Notes under the pieces: model-generated | Databases searched by the model: none | What the model was told of the DNA's origin: nothing | The model's input: the letters and a program-made list of their open reading frames with translations, nothing else | Position numbers and translations under genes: made by a program | DNA from: Oscillospiraceae bacterium | GTDB taxonomy: Bacteria > Bacillota > Clostridia > Oscillospirales > CAG-272 | Direction: 5' to 3' | DNA length: 64,000 nucleotides | Assembly: GCA_015064155.1 (NCBI GenBank) | Contig: SVST01000005.1 | Coordinates: 62,001 to 126,000, forward strand | In this document: positions 8,841 through 17,002 of the stretch, one piece after another | Layout of the letters: every line of letters begins with the position of its first letter | How positions within the stretch are numbered: the stretch's first letter is position 1

Positions 8841-9374
8841 ATGCAAAAAAAGAAAAGAACGACACTTTGGCTGTGCGTTTGCGCAACCTTTATGGCATTT
8901 AACGTGATCATGTGTTCCTTTTACATCCCCGTACCGGGAGGACAGCTCTATCTTTGCGACGCGGTCATCTGCTCTGCAGCCATACTGCTCGATCCGTTCT
9001 CGGCATTTCTGGTGGGCGGCTTGGGTGCCTTTCTCGGGGACCTCTTGTTCTATCCCGAAGCCATGCTGGCTTCCCTCATCACCCACGGTCTTCAAGCCCT
9101 TGCCGTGTCGATTTTTACCAACTGTATCTGCAAGAAAAAGCCTCGGCTCGGTTCGCTCATCGGTGTCGTGGCGGGTGCTTTCATCATGGTAACCGGATAC
9201 ACCGTTTGGCGAAGAATCGTGCTGGGCTCGTGGGCAGCCTCGCTGCCGGTTGCGCCCTTTGAAGCCTTGCAAGCCACCATCGGAGGAGTTCTTGCCATGC
9301 TCTTGGTTTGGAAATGCGGGCTGTATCAGCTTTATGAGCGCGTGCGTTCCAAGCTGTCCCGTTCAGAGCACTAA
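8841..9374 (+). CDS. ECF transporter S component (PF07155-like)
   Basis: A 177-residue integral membrane protein with about five to six hydrophobic segments. It has the pattern of the ECF S-component family related to riboflavin/HMP/pyridoxine transporters: YIPVPGGQLYLCDAVI followed by FLVGGLGAFLGDLLFYP. It would bind a vitamin or precursor and use a shared energizing module (EcfA/A'/T), which is not in this window. The start at 8841 has AAAAGGAGA 8 nt upstream; longer alternatives have none. The divergent MocR-like regulator suggests a vitamin B6-type ligand, but this is only contextual. Confidence 0.8.
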   Translation: MQKKKRTTLWLCVCATFMAFNVIMCSFYIPVPGGQLYLCDAVICSAAILLDPFSAFLVGGLGAFLGDLLFYPEAMLASLITHGLQALAVSIFTNCICKKKPRLGSLIGVVAGAFIMVTGYTVWRRIVLGSWAASLPVAPFEALQATIGGVLAMLLVWKCGLYQLYERVRSKLSRSEH

Positions 9375-9380
9375 GAACGA

Positions 9381-9443
9381 AAAAGCATCGGTTTCGGTGC
9401 AAGTCGAAATTCTCGACCTGCCCAAACCGATGCTTTTCTTTTT
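9381..9443. terminator. Bidirectional terminator between convergent genes
   Basis: AAAAGCATCGGTTT (9381-9394) pairs perfectly with AAACCGATGCTTTT (9424-9437), with a smaller GTCGA/TCGAC hairpin in the loop and T-runs after the stem. It serves the ECF gene and the convergent ABC operon. Confidence 0.8.
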
Positions 9444-11305
9444 TACGGTACACTGTTCGTACGGTACTTTTCGGACTGCTTTTCAAACATTTCGGCATAC
9501 TTGCCGTGCTGTGCAAGAAGCTCTGCATGATTGCCGATTTCGATCAGCTCGCCGCGATCAAACATATAGATGCGGTCTGCAATCCGCGTGGTGGATAGGC
9601 GGTGAGAAATAAAGATCACCGTCCGATCCTCCGTGTTTTGCAGAATCGATTGGTTCAGACAGTACTCTGCCATCGGATCCAACGCACTGGACGGTTCGTC
9701 CATGATCACGATCGGTGCCCGGGACGCAAACACCCTGGCAATCGCAATCTTCTGCGACTCTCCCCCGGAAAGATTGGTTCCGTGCTCGTCAAACTCACGC
9801 GTCAGGGGCGTATGGATTCCGTTCGGAAGCGTTTCCAGCTTTTCGGTAAAATCGGCTGCGGCAAGAGCGCGCAAGACCGTTGGCTCGTCCTCGGGGGAAT
9901 ATGCCCCGTTCATGACGTTTTCGGCAATCGACGCGGCAAACAGCTTATAATCCTGAAACACGGTTCCGATCCGTTCGCGGTATACCTCGGGTACAAACTG
10001 CCTGATATTGATCCCGTTGTACAGAATTTCTCCCTCGGTGGGATCGTACAGACGCATCATCAGCTTAATCAGCGTTGTCTTTCCGGCCCCGTTGTAGCCC
10101 ACGATGGCAATTTTATCCCCTCGTTGGATTTTCAAGCTGACGTTCTTCAGAACCAAGCCCTCGGACTCCTCACCCTTGGGGGAGATATGATCCGATGAGT
10201 GAAACCGATATTTTGCGTGCGCCGAAAATTCATACGAAAAGCTGACGTTCCGAAGCTCCAACGATTCAAAGGGCGGAATTTCGCGCACCTCCCCTCGAAT
10301 TTGAGGCTCGGTTCTCATAAACTCCAAATACTTTTCGATAAACAGAGAGTATTTCGGATAGTTCATCAAGCGGGTGATCAAATCATCGAGCATCCAGCGA
10401 ACGTTAAACACCACGGTCGCGCTTGCGGCAAAGCCACCCACGGTGATCGCTCCCCGATCCAGCTTGAAAATCATATAAAACAGAACGAAGAAAACGGTCA
10501 GCATTCCCACGAAGTCACCGCCAACCCCGTAAAACCAAAAATATTTTTTGCCGTACTTTTGGCTGACGCGGATAATCTCGTTGTTTGCCGTATCGTATTC
10601 GCGCATCAAAAGCTCGTCGGCTCGGCTGATCCGTAATTCCTTGGCATAATCGGGCAAATGGTATACGCGATTGACGTATTGATCCTTACGCTCCAAGGGA
10701 TACAGCTCTTTGCTGTGCGACAGCCAGATGTAATTGCCGATACGGCTGCACACGATACCGATTACGCAAGATACAAACAGAATCAAGCCGATGATGGGAT
10801 CAACCGAAAGAAGCAAGCCAAACATGGTTGCCGAGGCAACGACGCGGTTGATCAGCTTGCCCGTGTTTTCCGCCACCTCGACGGCACGGCGGTCGGACTC
10901 GTTCATTGCCCAAACGAAATCGTTGTAAAATTCGGGATCGTCAAAGCAGGCAAGGTCCAACGAACGAGCCTTGATAAACAGCTCCTCGTGCATCCGCAGA
11001 TGCAGACGTTGCCGCATCAGTCTGTTCTGAATGCACCAATACCACTTGTCAAAAACGTTCGTGAGAAGATAAAAGCTTGCCATGATGGCGATGATCCGCA
11101 CGGCATAGCCGAAATCGGTTCCCGCCTCCACGGTGTTCAAAAGATGATAGGTGAACCAAGCGTTTGCCGAGTTGATCAAGCCCCAAATCACACCCTCGAC
11201 GATCATCAAAAAGAAGTAATCGGGCGTATATTTCGCAATCTTCCCCAGCATGATCAAATTGTTGCGGAGGATCGACGAAACGCGTTGTCTTGGACGCTTA
11301 CTCAT
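9443..11305 (-). CDS. ABC exporter half-transporter, subunit B
   Basis: A 620-residue half-transporter: six-helix transmembrane domain (about 1-330) fused to an ATPase domain. Walker A GYNGAGKTT, signature LSGGESQKIAIAR and Walker B IVIMDEPSSALD are all present, followed by ISHRLST (H-loop). The first codons overlap the stop of the upstream ABC gene by 8 bp, so translation is coupled and the two most likely form a heterodimer (LmrCD/BmrCD type). Transported substrate unknown: peptides, lipids or drugs are all possible. Its nucleotide site looks canonical. Confidence 0.9.
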   Translation of the reverse strand: MSKRPRQRVSSILRNNLIMLGKIAKYTPDYFFLMIVEGVIWGLINSANAWFTYHLLNTVEAGTDFGYAVRIIAIMASFYLLTNVFDKWYWCIQNRLMRQRLHLRMHEELFIKARSLDLACFDDPEFYNDFVWAMNESDRRAVEVAENTGKLINRVVASATMFGLLLSVDPIIGLILFVSCVIGIVCSRIGNYIWLSHSKELYPLERKDQYVNRVYHLPDYAKELRISRADELLMREYDTANNEIIRVSQKYGKKYFWFYGVGGDFVGMLTVFFVLFYMIFKLDRGAITVGGFAASATVVFNVRWMLDDLITRLMNYPKYSLFIEKYLEFMRTEPQIRGEVREIPPFESLELRNVSFSYEFSAHAKYRFHSSDHISPKGEESEGLVLKNVSLKIQRGDKIAIVGYNGAGKTTLIKLMMRLYDPTEGEILYNGINIRQFVPEVYRERIGTVFQDYKLFAASIAENVMNGAYSPEDEPTVLRALAAADFTEKLETLPNGIHTPLTREFDEHGTNLSGGESQKIAIARVFASRAPIVIMDEPSSALDPMAEYCLNQSILQNTEDRTVIFISHRLSTTRIADRIYMFDRGELIEIGNHAELLAQHGKYAEMFEKQSEKYRTNSVP

Positions 11306-13154
11306 GCCCGTTCACCTCACTTCCCAAATAGTTTTCTGCCTGACGGCGGAACATCTCGGCATATTTTCCGTTTCGTGCCATCAGCTCCTCGTGCGTACCG
11401 CTTTCGGCAATTCTGCCGCCGTCCATCAGCAGCACGCGGTCGGCAAGCACGGCAGAGGACAAACGGTGCGAGATAAACAGCACGCTCCGTCCCTCGGTCG
11501 CACGCATCATATTTTGAAACATGGTATATTCGGCAATGGGATCCAAGGCACTTGACGGCTCGTCTAAAATCACAAACGGCGTACGGTCAGCAAAAATCCG
11601 TGCCAGGGAAAGCTTTTGCTGCTCTCCCACCGAAAGATTTTCGCCCTTTTCGTCAAATTCACGCGTCAGGATCGTATCGATGCCATGCTCCATCCGCGCC
11701 ACCCGTTCCCATGCACCGCTTTCGCGCAGTGCCGCTTCCACCAGCTCGTCATCCCCCGGCTGTGTGGGACGAAGCAAGACGTTTTCCTTGACGCTGAGCG
11801 AAAACATTTTAAAATCCTGAAAAACGGTTCCAAAGCGCGAACGGTAAGAAGAAAGCGTCAGATCCTTCACGTCGGTGCCGTCCAAGGAAACCGACCCCTT
11901 TTGCGGATCATACAATCGCAAAAGAAGCTTGATGAGCGTCGTTTTTCCCGAACCGTTGCTGCCAACCAAGGCAATTCGCTCGCCTCGTTTCCAGCAAAAG
12001 CTGATCTCCTGCAAGGTATCCCGATCGCACCCCTCGTAGCGGAAGGAAAGATCCTTGACCTCCAAATCCCCGCCCTCCGGTGCCGACTTTGTGCCATCCT
12101 TGATGGCAGGCTCGTAAGCCAAAAAATAGCGTACGTCCTCCAAAAACATCGCATGCTCGCCAAATTCGGCAAGATTTTGCACCAAATCGTTCAAGCACGA
12201 GGAAATCACTCCGATCGATCCGATCACCACGATACAGTCACCAACGCTCATGCCGCCGTTGGAAGCACCGACACACATCGTACTCCATACGGCGTACAGC
12301 GTTGCACCGAGCACCGTCACCACGTCAAGCCCCACGCGGCGGATATAACCGCACACTGCGCGACGGAAGCCGTATTTGACGGACACGCGCCGAAAATCCG
12401 TCCAGGTTTCGCGCAAATCGCGCAGCATATTGCTCCACATACCGCCAACACGCATTTCCTTGGCATATTCGTTCAGATAGAAGGTACGCTTGACGTATTT
12501 CTCGCGCCGCTTGATCTCTTTAATCTCGCTTTCACAGCTATGTGAGGCAACCCGTTCAAAGCGTCGCAGAAAGCCGAGTACCAGCGGAAACAGCCCGAAC
12601 AGAATCAGCCACGGGTCGATTAAAAACAGCAAAAAGGAATTGGCTGACAGAGAAACCGCCTTGGCAATCAAACTGTCAAGCGTGTACATCACCGACAGCG
12701 TCCGATTGGTTGCCTCCTCCATTGCCTTGACGTATTGATCGTAGAATGCGGGATTTTCATAGCAGGAAAGCTCCACCTCCGCCGACTTTTTGAACAGCTG
12801 CCTGACAATGTGCATATTGATCTTTTTCTTATGCTTTGGGGAAATGACCATCCAAAACCAGCTGAGTGCAAGCCGAAAAGCGCAGGTCACGCAAGCAAGG
12901 ATGACGACGAAGCGAACGATACTGCCAAGATCCTTGCCCCTCTCCAAGCCGTTGACAACGTAGCGTAAAACGTAGGTTTCTCCCAAAAAGCCGAGAAGAC
13001 CGTATACCAGGGACGATCCGAGATAAACCGTCATGTATACGGGTGATGCGCTCCATATTGTATGCAAGGCAAACAGATTATTCGAAACAAGCCGCCGAAA
13101 GCCGATCTTTTTCTTGGTTTTTTTCGAATCCGAGCCTTTCTTTCTCCTGCGCAA
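11298..13154 (-). CDS. ABC exporter half-transporter, subunit A
   Basis: A 618-residue half-transporter with a basic N-terminus (RRRKKGSDSKKTKKK), six-helix membrane domain and ATPase. Walker A is GSNGSGKTT, Walker B FVILDEPSSALD. The signature reads LSVGEQQ instead of LSGGQ, a small deviation that also occurs in other exporters. A TTG start at 13154 is chosen because it lies 8 nt after a perfect GGAGGTGAT; the in-frame ATG at 13169 is part of that same sequence. First gene of the two-gene exporter operon, behind a good promoter at 13188-13217. Confidence 0.88.
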   Translation of the reverse strand: MRRRKKGSDSKKTKKKIGFRRLVSNNLFALHTIWSASPVYMTVYLGSSLVYGLLGFLGETYVLRYVVNGLERGKDLGSIVRFVVILACVTCAFRLALSWFWMVISPKHKKKINMHIVRQLFKKSAEVELSCYENPAFYDQYVKAMEEATNRTLSVMYTLDSLIAKAVSLSANSFLLFLIDPWLILFGLFPLVLGFLRRFERVASHSCESEIKEIKRREKYVKRTFYLNEYAKEMRVGGMWSNMLRDLRETWTDFRRVSVKYGFRRAVCGYIRRVGLDVVTVLGATLYAVWSTMCVGASNGGMSVGDCIVVIGSIGVISSCLNDLVQNLAEFGEHAMFLEDVRYFLAYEPAIKDGTKSAPEGGDLEVKDLSFRYEGCDRDTLQEISFCWKRGERIALVGSNGSGKTTLIKLLLRLYDPQKGSVSLDGTDVKDLTLSSYRSRFGTVFQDFKMFSLSVKENVLLRPTQPGDDELVEAALRESGAWERVARMEHGIDTILTREFDEKGENLSVGEQQKLSLARIFADRTPFVILDEPSSALDPIAEYTMFQNMMRATEGRSVLFISHRLSSAVLADRVLLMDGGRIAESGTHEELMARNGKYAEMFRRQAENYLGSEVNGHE

Positions 13155-13187
13155 TGAAATCACCTCCATAAAAAGGTCGTTGGCAAC

Positions 13188-13217
13188 ATTATAGCATAAG
13201 GGGGGACGCCTTGTCAA
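13188..13217 (-). promoter_or_regulatory. Promoter of the ABC exporter operon
   Basis: On the minus strand TTGACA (13217-13212) and TATAAT (13193-13188) are 18 bp apart, about 35 bp before the TTG start codon. Confidence 0.8.
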
Positions 13218-13351
13218 GCAACTAACGGTTGACCAAATCCCCGTCGCGGTTGAATTCCACACGCGAAAACCTGTTTTTTCGGTTCTTCATTTGCACACTT
13301 TTGCGCATTTTTCGATTTATTCTGTATTTTTTGTCTATTTCAATATCACTC

Positions 13352-13380
13352 TTGACACAAAGATGCAATAGGTTTATAAT
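13352..13380 (+). promoter_or_regulatory. Consensus sigma-A promoter of the GlpA/GlpB-like operon
   Basis: TTGACA (13352-13357), a 17-bp spacer and TATAAT (13375-13380). Both boxes match consensus exactly, predicting strong expression. Confidence 0.9.
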
Positions 13381-13434
13381 GTAATGTGAAAGAAAGCGCG
13401 CAGCGCAAGAGAAGTCAGAAAGGAATTTACGATT

Positions 13435-14868
13435 ATGTATGACATTGCCGTGATCGGTGCCGGTGTCGTTGGCGGAATGATTGCCAGAACACTCTCGGCA
13501 TACGACCTCAAGATCTGCATCCTCGAAAAAGCCCACGACGTCGCAATGGGAGCCAGCCGTGCCAACTCCGCTATCGTCCACGCAGGCTTTGATGCCAAGG
13601 AAGGAAGCCTTAAGGCACTCCTGAACGTACGCGGCTCGGAAATGATGGCCAAGGTTTGCCGTGAGCTTGGCGTAAAGTATCAAAACAACGGATCCCTGGT
13701 CATTGGATTCAACGACGAGGACAAGGCAACCGTAGAATCGCTCTATACGCGCGGTGTTGCAAACGGCGTGCGCAATTTGAAGGTGCTGGACAGCCGTGAG
13801 CTTCACGAAATAGAGCCCAACGTTTCGCAAAACGCAACCTGCGCTTTGTGGGCACCCACCGGTGCCATCGTCTGCCCTTACGAGCTGACCGTTGCCGCCG
13901 TCGGTAACGCAATGGATAACGGTGCCGACCTGAAATTGGATTTCGAGGTCACCGATATTTGCGATGCGGGCGACTATTTTGAGGTCGTTTCGGCAGCCGA
14001 AACCGTTCAAGCAAAATACGTCATCAACGCAGCGGGTCTTCACTCCGACGCCATTGCAAAAATGGTGGGTGACGATTCCTTTACCGTCCATCCCCGCCGC
14101 GGTGAATACGTCCTTTTGGATAAGGAGTGCGGAGGTCTTGTCAAGAATACCATCTTCCGTACCCCCAGCAAAATGGGTAAGGGTATCCTGGTTTCTCCCA
14201 CGGTAGACGGCAACCTTTTGACCGGTCCTACCTCCGTGGACATTGAGGACAAAACCGATAAATCCACCACGCCAGAGGGTCTTGCTCGCGTCATCCGTGA
14301 GGCAGGCGAAAACGTAGACGGTGTGATGTTCAACAAAACCATCACCTCCTTCTGCGGATTGCGCGCAGTCGGCAGCACGGGCGACTTTATCATCAATATG
14401 CCGCGTACCCGCTTTGTAAACGTGGCAGGGATCGAATCCCCCGGACTTTCCTCGGCTCCCGCGATCGGAGAATACGTGGTTGACCTTTTGAAAAACGCGG
14501 GTATGACGCTCAACAAAAACGAGAGCTTCGTTCCTACCCGTGAGGCAATGCACGCATTCCGCGAGGCATCCATCGAGGAAAAGAATGCGATCATCAAAAA
14601 GGATCCCGCATACGGACGCATCATTTGCCGTTGCGAAACCGTCACCGAGGGTGAGATTCTTCGTGCAATCCGCGAAAATCCGAAGCCTCGCGATCTGGAC
14701 GGTGTAAAGCGTCGTACCCGTGCGCAGATGGGTCGTTGCCAGGGCGGCTTCTGCTCCCCTTATATCGTGGAGATGCTTGCCAAGGAAATGGGAATCGCTT
14801 ATGAGGACGTTACCAAGTTCGGTGGCGGTTCCTATGTCAACGTCGGCAAGACCAAGGAGGTAAAGTAA
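13435..14868 (+). CDS. FAD-dependent oxidoreductase with BFD-like [2Fe-2S] domain (anaerobic GlpA-like)
   Basis: A 477-residue flavoprotein. Residues 1-370 are a DAO-type FAD fold: dinucleotide motif VIGAGVVGGMIA at the N-terminus, SRANSAIVHAGF, and CGLRAVG near the C-terminal FAD contact. Residues ~390-460 form a BFD-like iron-sulfur domain (IICRCETVTEGE, then GRCQGGFC). This architecture is that of the anaerobic glycerol-3-phosphate dehydrogenase GlpA family, which oxidises G3P to DHAP. It is followed 1 nt later by a GlpB-like gene and then a DUF1667 gene, the set-up seen in many anaerobic Firmicutes. RBS AAAGGAA. No glycerol kinase or facilitator is adjacent, so the physiological substrate is inferred. 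Confidence 0.87.
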   Translation: MYDIAVIGAGVVGGMIARTLSAYDLKICILEKAHDVAMGASRANSAIVHAGFDAKEGSLKALLNVRGSEMMAKVCRELGVKYQNNGSLVIGFNDEDKATVESLYTRGVANGVRNLKVLDSRELHEIEPNVSQNATCALWAPTGAIVCPYELTVAAVGNAMDNGADLKLDFEVTDICDAGDYFEVVSAAETVQAKYVINAAGLHSDAIAKMVGDDSFTVHPRRGEYVLLDKECGGLVKNTIFRTPSKMGKGILVSPTVDGNLLTGPTSVDIEDKTDKSTTPEGLARVIREAGENVDGVMFNKTITSFCGLRAVGSTGDFIINMPRTRFVNVAGIESPGLSSAPAIGEYVVDLLKNAGMTLNKNESFVPTREAMHAFREASIEEKNAIIKKDPAYGRIICRCETVTEGEILRAIRENPKPRDLDGVKRRTRAQMGRCQGGFCSPYIVEMLAKEMGIAYEDVTKFGGGSYVNVGKTKEVK

Positions 14869-14869
14869 G

Positions 14870-16111
14870 ATGAAACAGATCGACCTCGTGATCATCGGCG
14901 GTGGTCCTGCCGGCATGAGTGCCGCTGTTGCGGCTTATGAAAGCGGTGTACGTAATCTGCTCATTTTGGAGCGTGACGCGCACCTGGGCGGTATTTTGCA
15001 GCAATGCATCCACAACGGCTTCGGTCTGCACCGTTTCGGTGAAGAGCTGACCGGTCCCGAATACGCGTGGAGATACGAAAAGCAGGTTCGCGAGCTGGAG
15101 ATTCCCTACAAGCTCAACACCATGGTCCTGGACATCACCCCCGACAAGGTGGTTACCGCCACCAACAGCGAAGAGGGTATCTTCCAAATTCAGGCAAAGG
15201 CAGTGATCCTTGCCATGGGCTGCCGTGAAAGAGCAAAGGGTGCTTTGAATATTGCCGGTACCCGTCCCGCAGGTATCTACAGCGCCGGAACCGCACAAAA
15301 ATTCGTCAATTTAAAGGGATATATGCCCGGTAAAAACGTCGTCATCCTCGGTTCGGGTGATATCGGACTGATTATGGCACGCCGCATGACGCTGGAGGGT
15401 GCAAAGGTTCATGCCGTTTGCGAGCTGATGCCCTATTCGGGCGGACTTGCCAGAAACATCGAGCAATGCTTGCATGACTTTGACATTCCGTTAAAGCTCA
15501 GCCATACCGTAGTTGGCATCCACGGTAAGGAAAGACTGGAGGGCGTTACCATCGCAAAGGTGGACGAACGCCGCCGTCCCATTCCCGAAACCAGTGAGTA
15601 CATCGCCTGCGACACGCTTCTTTTGTCGGTGGGTCTGATTCCCGAAAACGAGCTGTCCAAAACCGCAAAGGTGGAGCTTGACCGCGTCACCAGCGGTGCA
15701 GTGGTTGACCAAGACCGTCAAACCGCAGTGGAAGGCATCTATGCTTGCGGCAACGTTCTGCACGTACACGACCTTGTAGACTACGTTTCCGAGGAAGCCG
15801 AAATTGCAGGTAAAAGTGCCGCCGCTTACATCAACGGAGAGAGCGCAGAGGGGGTTGACGTCAGCTTGAAAGCAGACGGAAAGATCCGTTACACCGTTCC
15901 TCAGCGCATCACGCAAAAGAAGGACGTTACCGTATACTTCCGCGTTGCCGACGTTTACCGCAACGTAACCGTTAAGGTCAAGGACGGCGATACCGTTGTC
16001 TTCTCGCGCAAAAAGCCCAAGGTTGCTCCCGGCGAAATGGAAAGCATTACCTTGAAACCCGAGATGTTCGAAAACGCAAAAGAGCTTTCCTTTGAATTGG
16101 AGGTACAGTAA
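14870..16111 (+). CDS. FAD/NAD(P)-binding oxidoreductase (GlpB-like / nitrite reductase large-subunit-like fold)
   Basis: A 413-residue pyridine nucleotide-disulfide-type flavoprotein. It has the FAD motif VIIGGGPAGMSAA at the N-terminus, an NAD(P)-binding GSGDIG near residue 160, ATG-like loops, and a C-terminal ~80-residue beta-rich tail (from about 330) with VPQRITQKK. It lies 1 nt after the GlpA-like gene and overlaps functionally with the following DUF1667 gene. In related operons this subunit passes electrons between the dehydrogenase flavin and a soluble acceptor. The exact acceptor is unknown. Confidence 0.83.
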   Translation: MKQIDLVIIGGGPAGMSAAVAAYESGVRNLLILERDAHLGGILQQCIHNGFGLHRFGEELTGPEYAWRYEKQVRELEIPYKLNTMVLDITPDKVVTATNSEEGIFQIQAKAVILAMGCRERAKGALNIAGTRPAGIYSAGTAQKFVNLKGYMPGKNVVILGSGDIGLIMARRMTLEGAKVHAVCELMPYSGGLARNIEQCLHDFDIPLKLSHTVVGIHGKERLEGVTIAKVDERRRPIPETSEYIACDTLLLSVGLIPENELSKTAKVELDRVTSGAVVDQDRQTAVEGIYACGNVLHVHDLVDYVSEEAEIAGKSAAAYINGESAEGVDVSLKADGKIRYTVPQRITQKKDVTVYFRVADVYRNVTVKVKDGDTVVFSRKKPKVAPGEMESITLKPEMFENAKELSFELEVQ

Positions 16112-16112
16112 A

Positions 16113-16463
16113 ATGATCAGAGAATTAACTTGTATCGTTTGCCCCAAGGGCTGTCCCCTGAAGGTAGAGCTTGAAAACGGAGCCGTGATCAACGTCACGG
16201 GTCACACCTGCCCCCGCGGAAAGACCTATGCCATCAACGAATGCACACACCCGATGCGCACCATCACCACTACGGTACGCGCCGAAAACGGTGAGGTGGT
16301 TCCCGTAAAGACCTCCACCACGATTCCGAAGGAATTGATGTTCGCCTGCATGAAAGAGGTCAACCGCGCAACCGTAAAGCTGCCCGCAAAAATCGGTGAC
16401 GTTGTGATTGCAAACGTATTGGAAACCGGCGCGGATATCGTTGTTGCCGCAAACGTAGACTGA
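16113..16463 (+). CDS. DUF1667 domain protein (third subunit of the GlpA/GlpB-like system)
   Basis: A 116-residue protein starting at the ATG at 16113, which has GGAGG upstream inside the end of the preceding gene. The N-terminal cysteine pattern CIVCPKGC, with a further Cys in HTCPRG, is the mark of DUF1667 and suggests an iron-sulfur or metal centre. DUF1667 genes almost always follow GlpA/GlpB-like genes in Firmicutes, so it probably forms a complex with the two flavoproteins and shuttles electrons. Its biochemical role is not established. Confidence 0.88.
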   Translation: MIRELTCIVCPKGCPLKVELENGAVINVTGHTCPRGKTYAINECTHPMRTITTTVRAENGEVVPVKTSTTIPKELMFACMKEVNRATVKLPAKIGDVVIANVLETGADIVVAANVD

Positions 16464-16480
16464 TTCGAGAGAGTATGAAA

Positions 16481-16948
16481 ATGACGTCGTTGTGCTACCT
16501 GGAGCAAAACGGACGCTACCTGATGCTCCATCGCACAAAAAAAGCAAACGATGAAAACCATGATAAATGGATCGGAGTGGGCGGAAAATTCGAGAGCTGT
16601 GAAAGTCCCGAGGACTGCATGCGCCGCGAGATTTTGGAGGAAACGGGCTTTACGGTAACCGATTTTCGTTATCGCGGCATCGTGACCTTCGTGTTCAACG
16701 ACTCGATTTGCGAATATATGCATCTGTTCACGGTAACTGCGTGGACGGGCGAACAAAAGGTCTGCGATGAGGGAGAGCTGGCATGGATCGACAAGGATGC
16801 GCTCTTCTCGCTTCCCATGTGGGAGGGTGACCGTATCTTTCTTCGTCTTTTGGATTCCGATGCACCGTTCTTTTCGCTCAAGCTCTGCTACCGCGAGGAA
16901 ACACTGACCCAAGCCGTGCTCAACGGTAAACCGATTTCCCTTTCCTAA
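16481..16948 (+). CDS. NUDIX hydrolase (8-oxo-dGTP diphosphatase-like)
   Basis: A 155-residue NUDIX enzyme. The Nudix box is complete: GKFESCESPEDCMRREILEE then TGF, with the conserved Gly, Arg-Glu and Glu-Glu residues. The start TSLCYLEQNGRYLMLHR is typical of the MutT/MutX-like group that removes oxidised dGTP. The ATG at 16481 is preferred to 16475 because GAGAGAG lies 7 nt before it. It trails the Glp-like operon by 17 bp and may be read through from it. Alternative substrates (other nucleoside diphosphate derivatives) cannot be excluded. Confidence 0.88.
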   Translation: MTSLCYLEQNGRYLMLHRTKKANDENHDKWIGVGGKFESCESPEDCMRREILEETGFTVTDFRYRGIVTFVFNDSICEYMHLFTVTAWTGEQKVCDEGELAWIDKDALFSLPMWEGDRIFLRLLDSDAPFFSLKLCYREETLTQAVLNGKPISLS

Positions 16949-16956
16949 TCAAAAAA

Positions 16957-16994
16957 ATCCCTTGAGATTTCAAACGATCTCAAGGGATTTTTTC
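16957..16994. terminator. Bidirectional intrinsic terminator
   Basis: ATCCCTTGAGAT (16957-16968) pairs perfectly with ATCTCAAGGGAT (16977-16988), flanked by seven A and six T. It separates the NUDIX gene from the convergent ClC gene. Confidence 0.9.
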
Positions 16995-17002
16995 TTTCCG
17001 TT

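Noticed and set aside
11298-13154. LSVGEQQ in the ABC signature as evidence of a dead ATPase site
   Set aside because: The Gly-to-Val change is common in functional exporters, and Walker A/B and the H-loop are intact.
13155-13262. Longer start of the second ABC transporter (654 residues)
   Set aside because: The extra N-terminus overlaps the promoter and has no RBS; a TTG at 13154 follows a perfect GGAGGTGAT.
13222-14916. 564-residue minus-strand frame
   Set aside because: Antisense to the GlpA-like flavoprotein; no recognisable domain.
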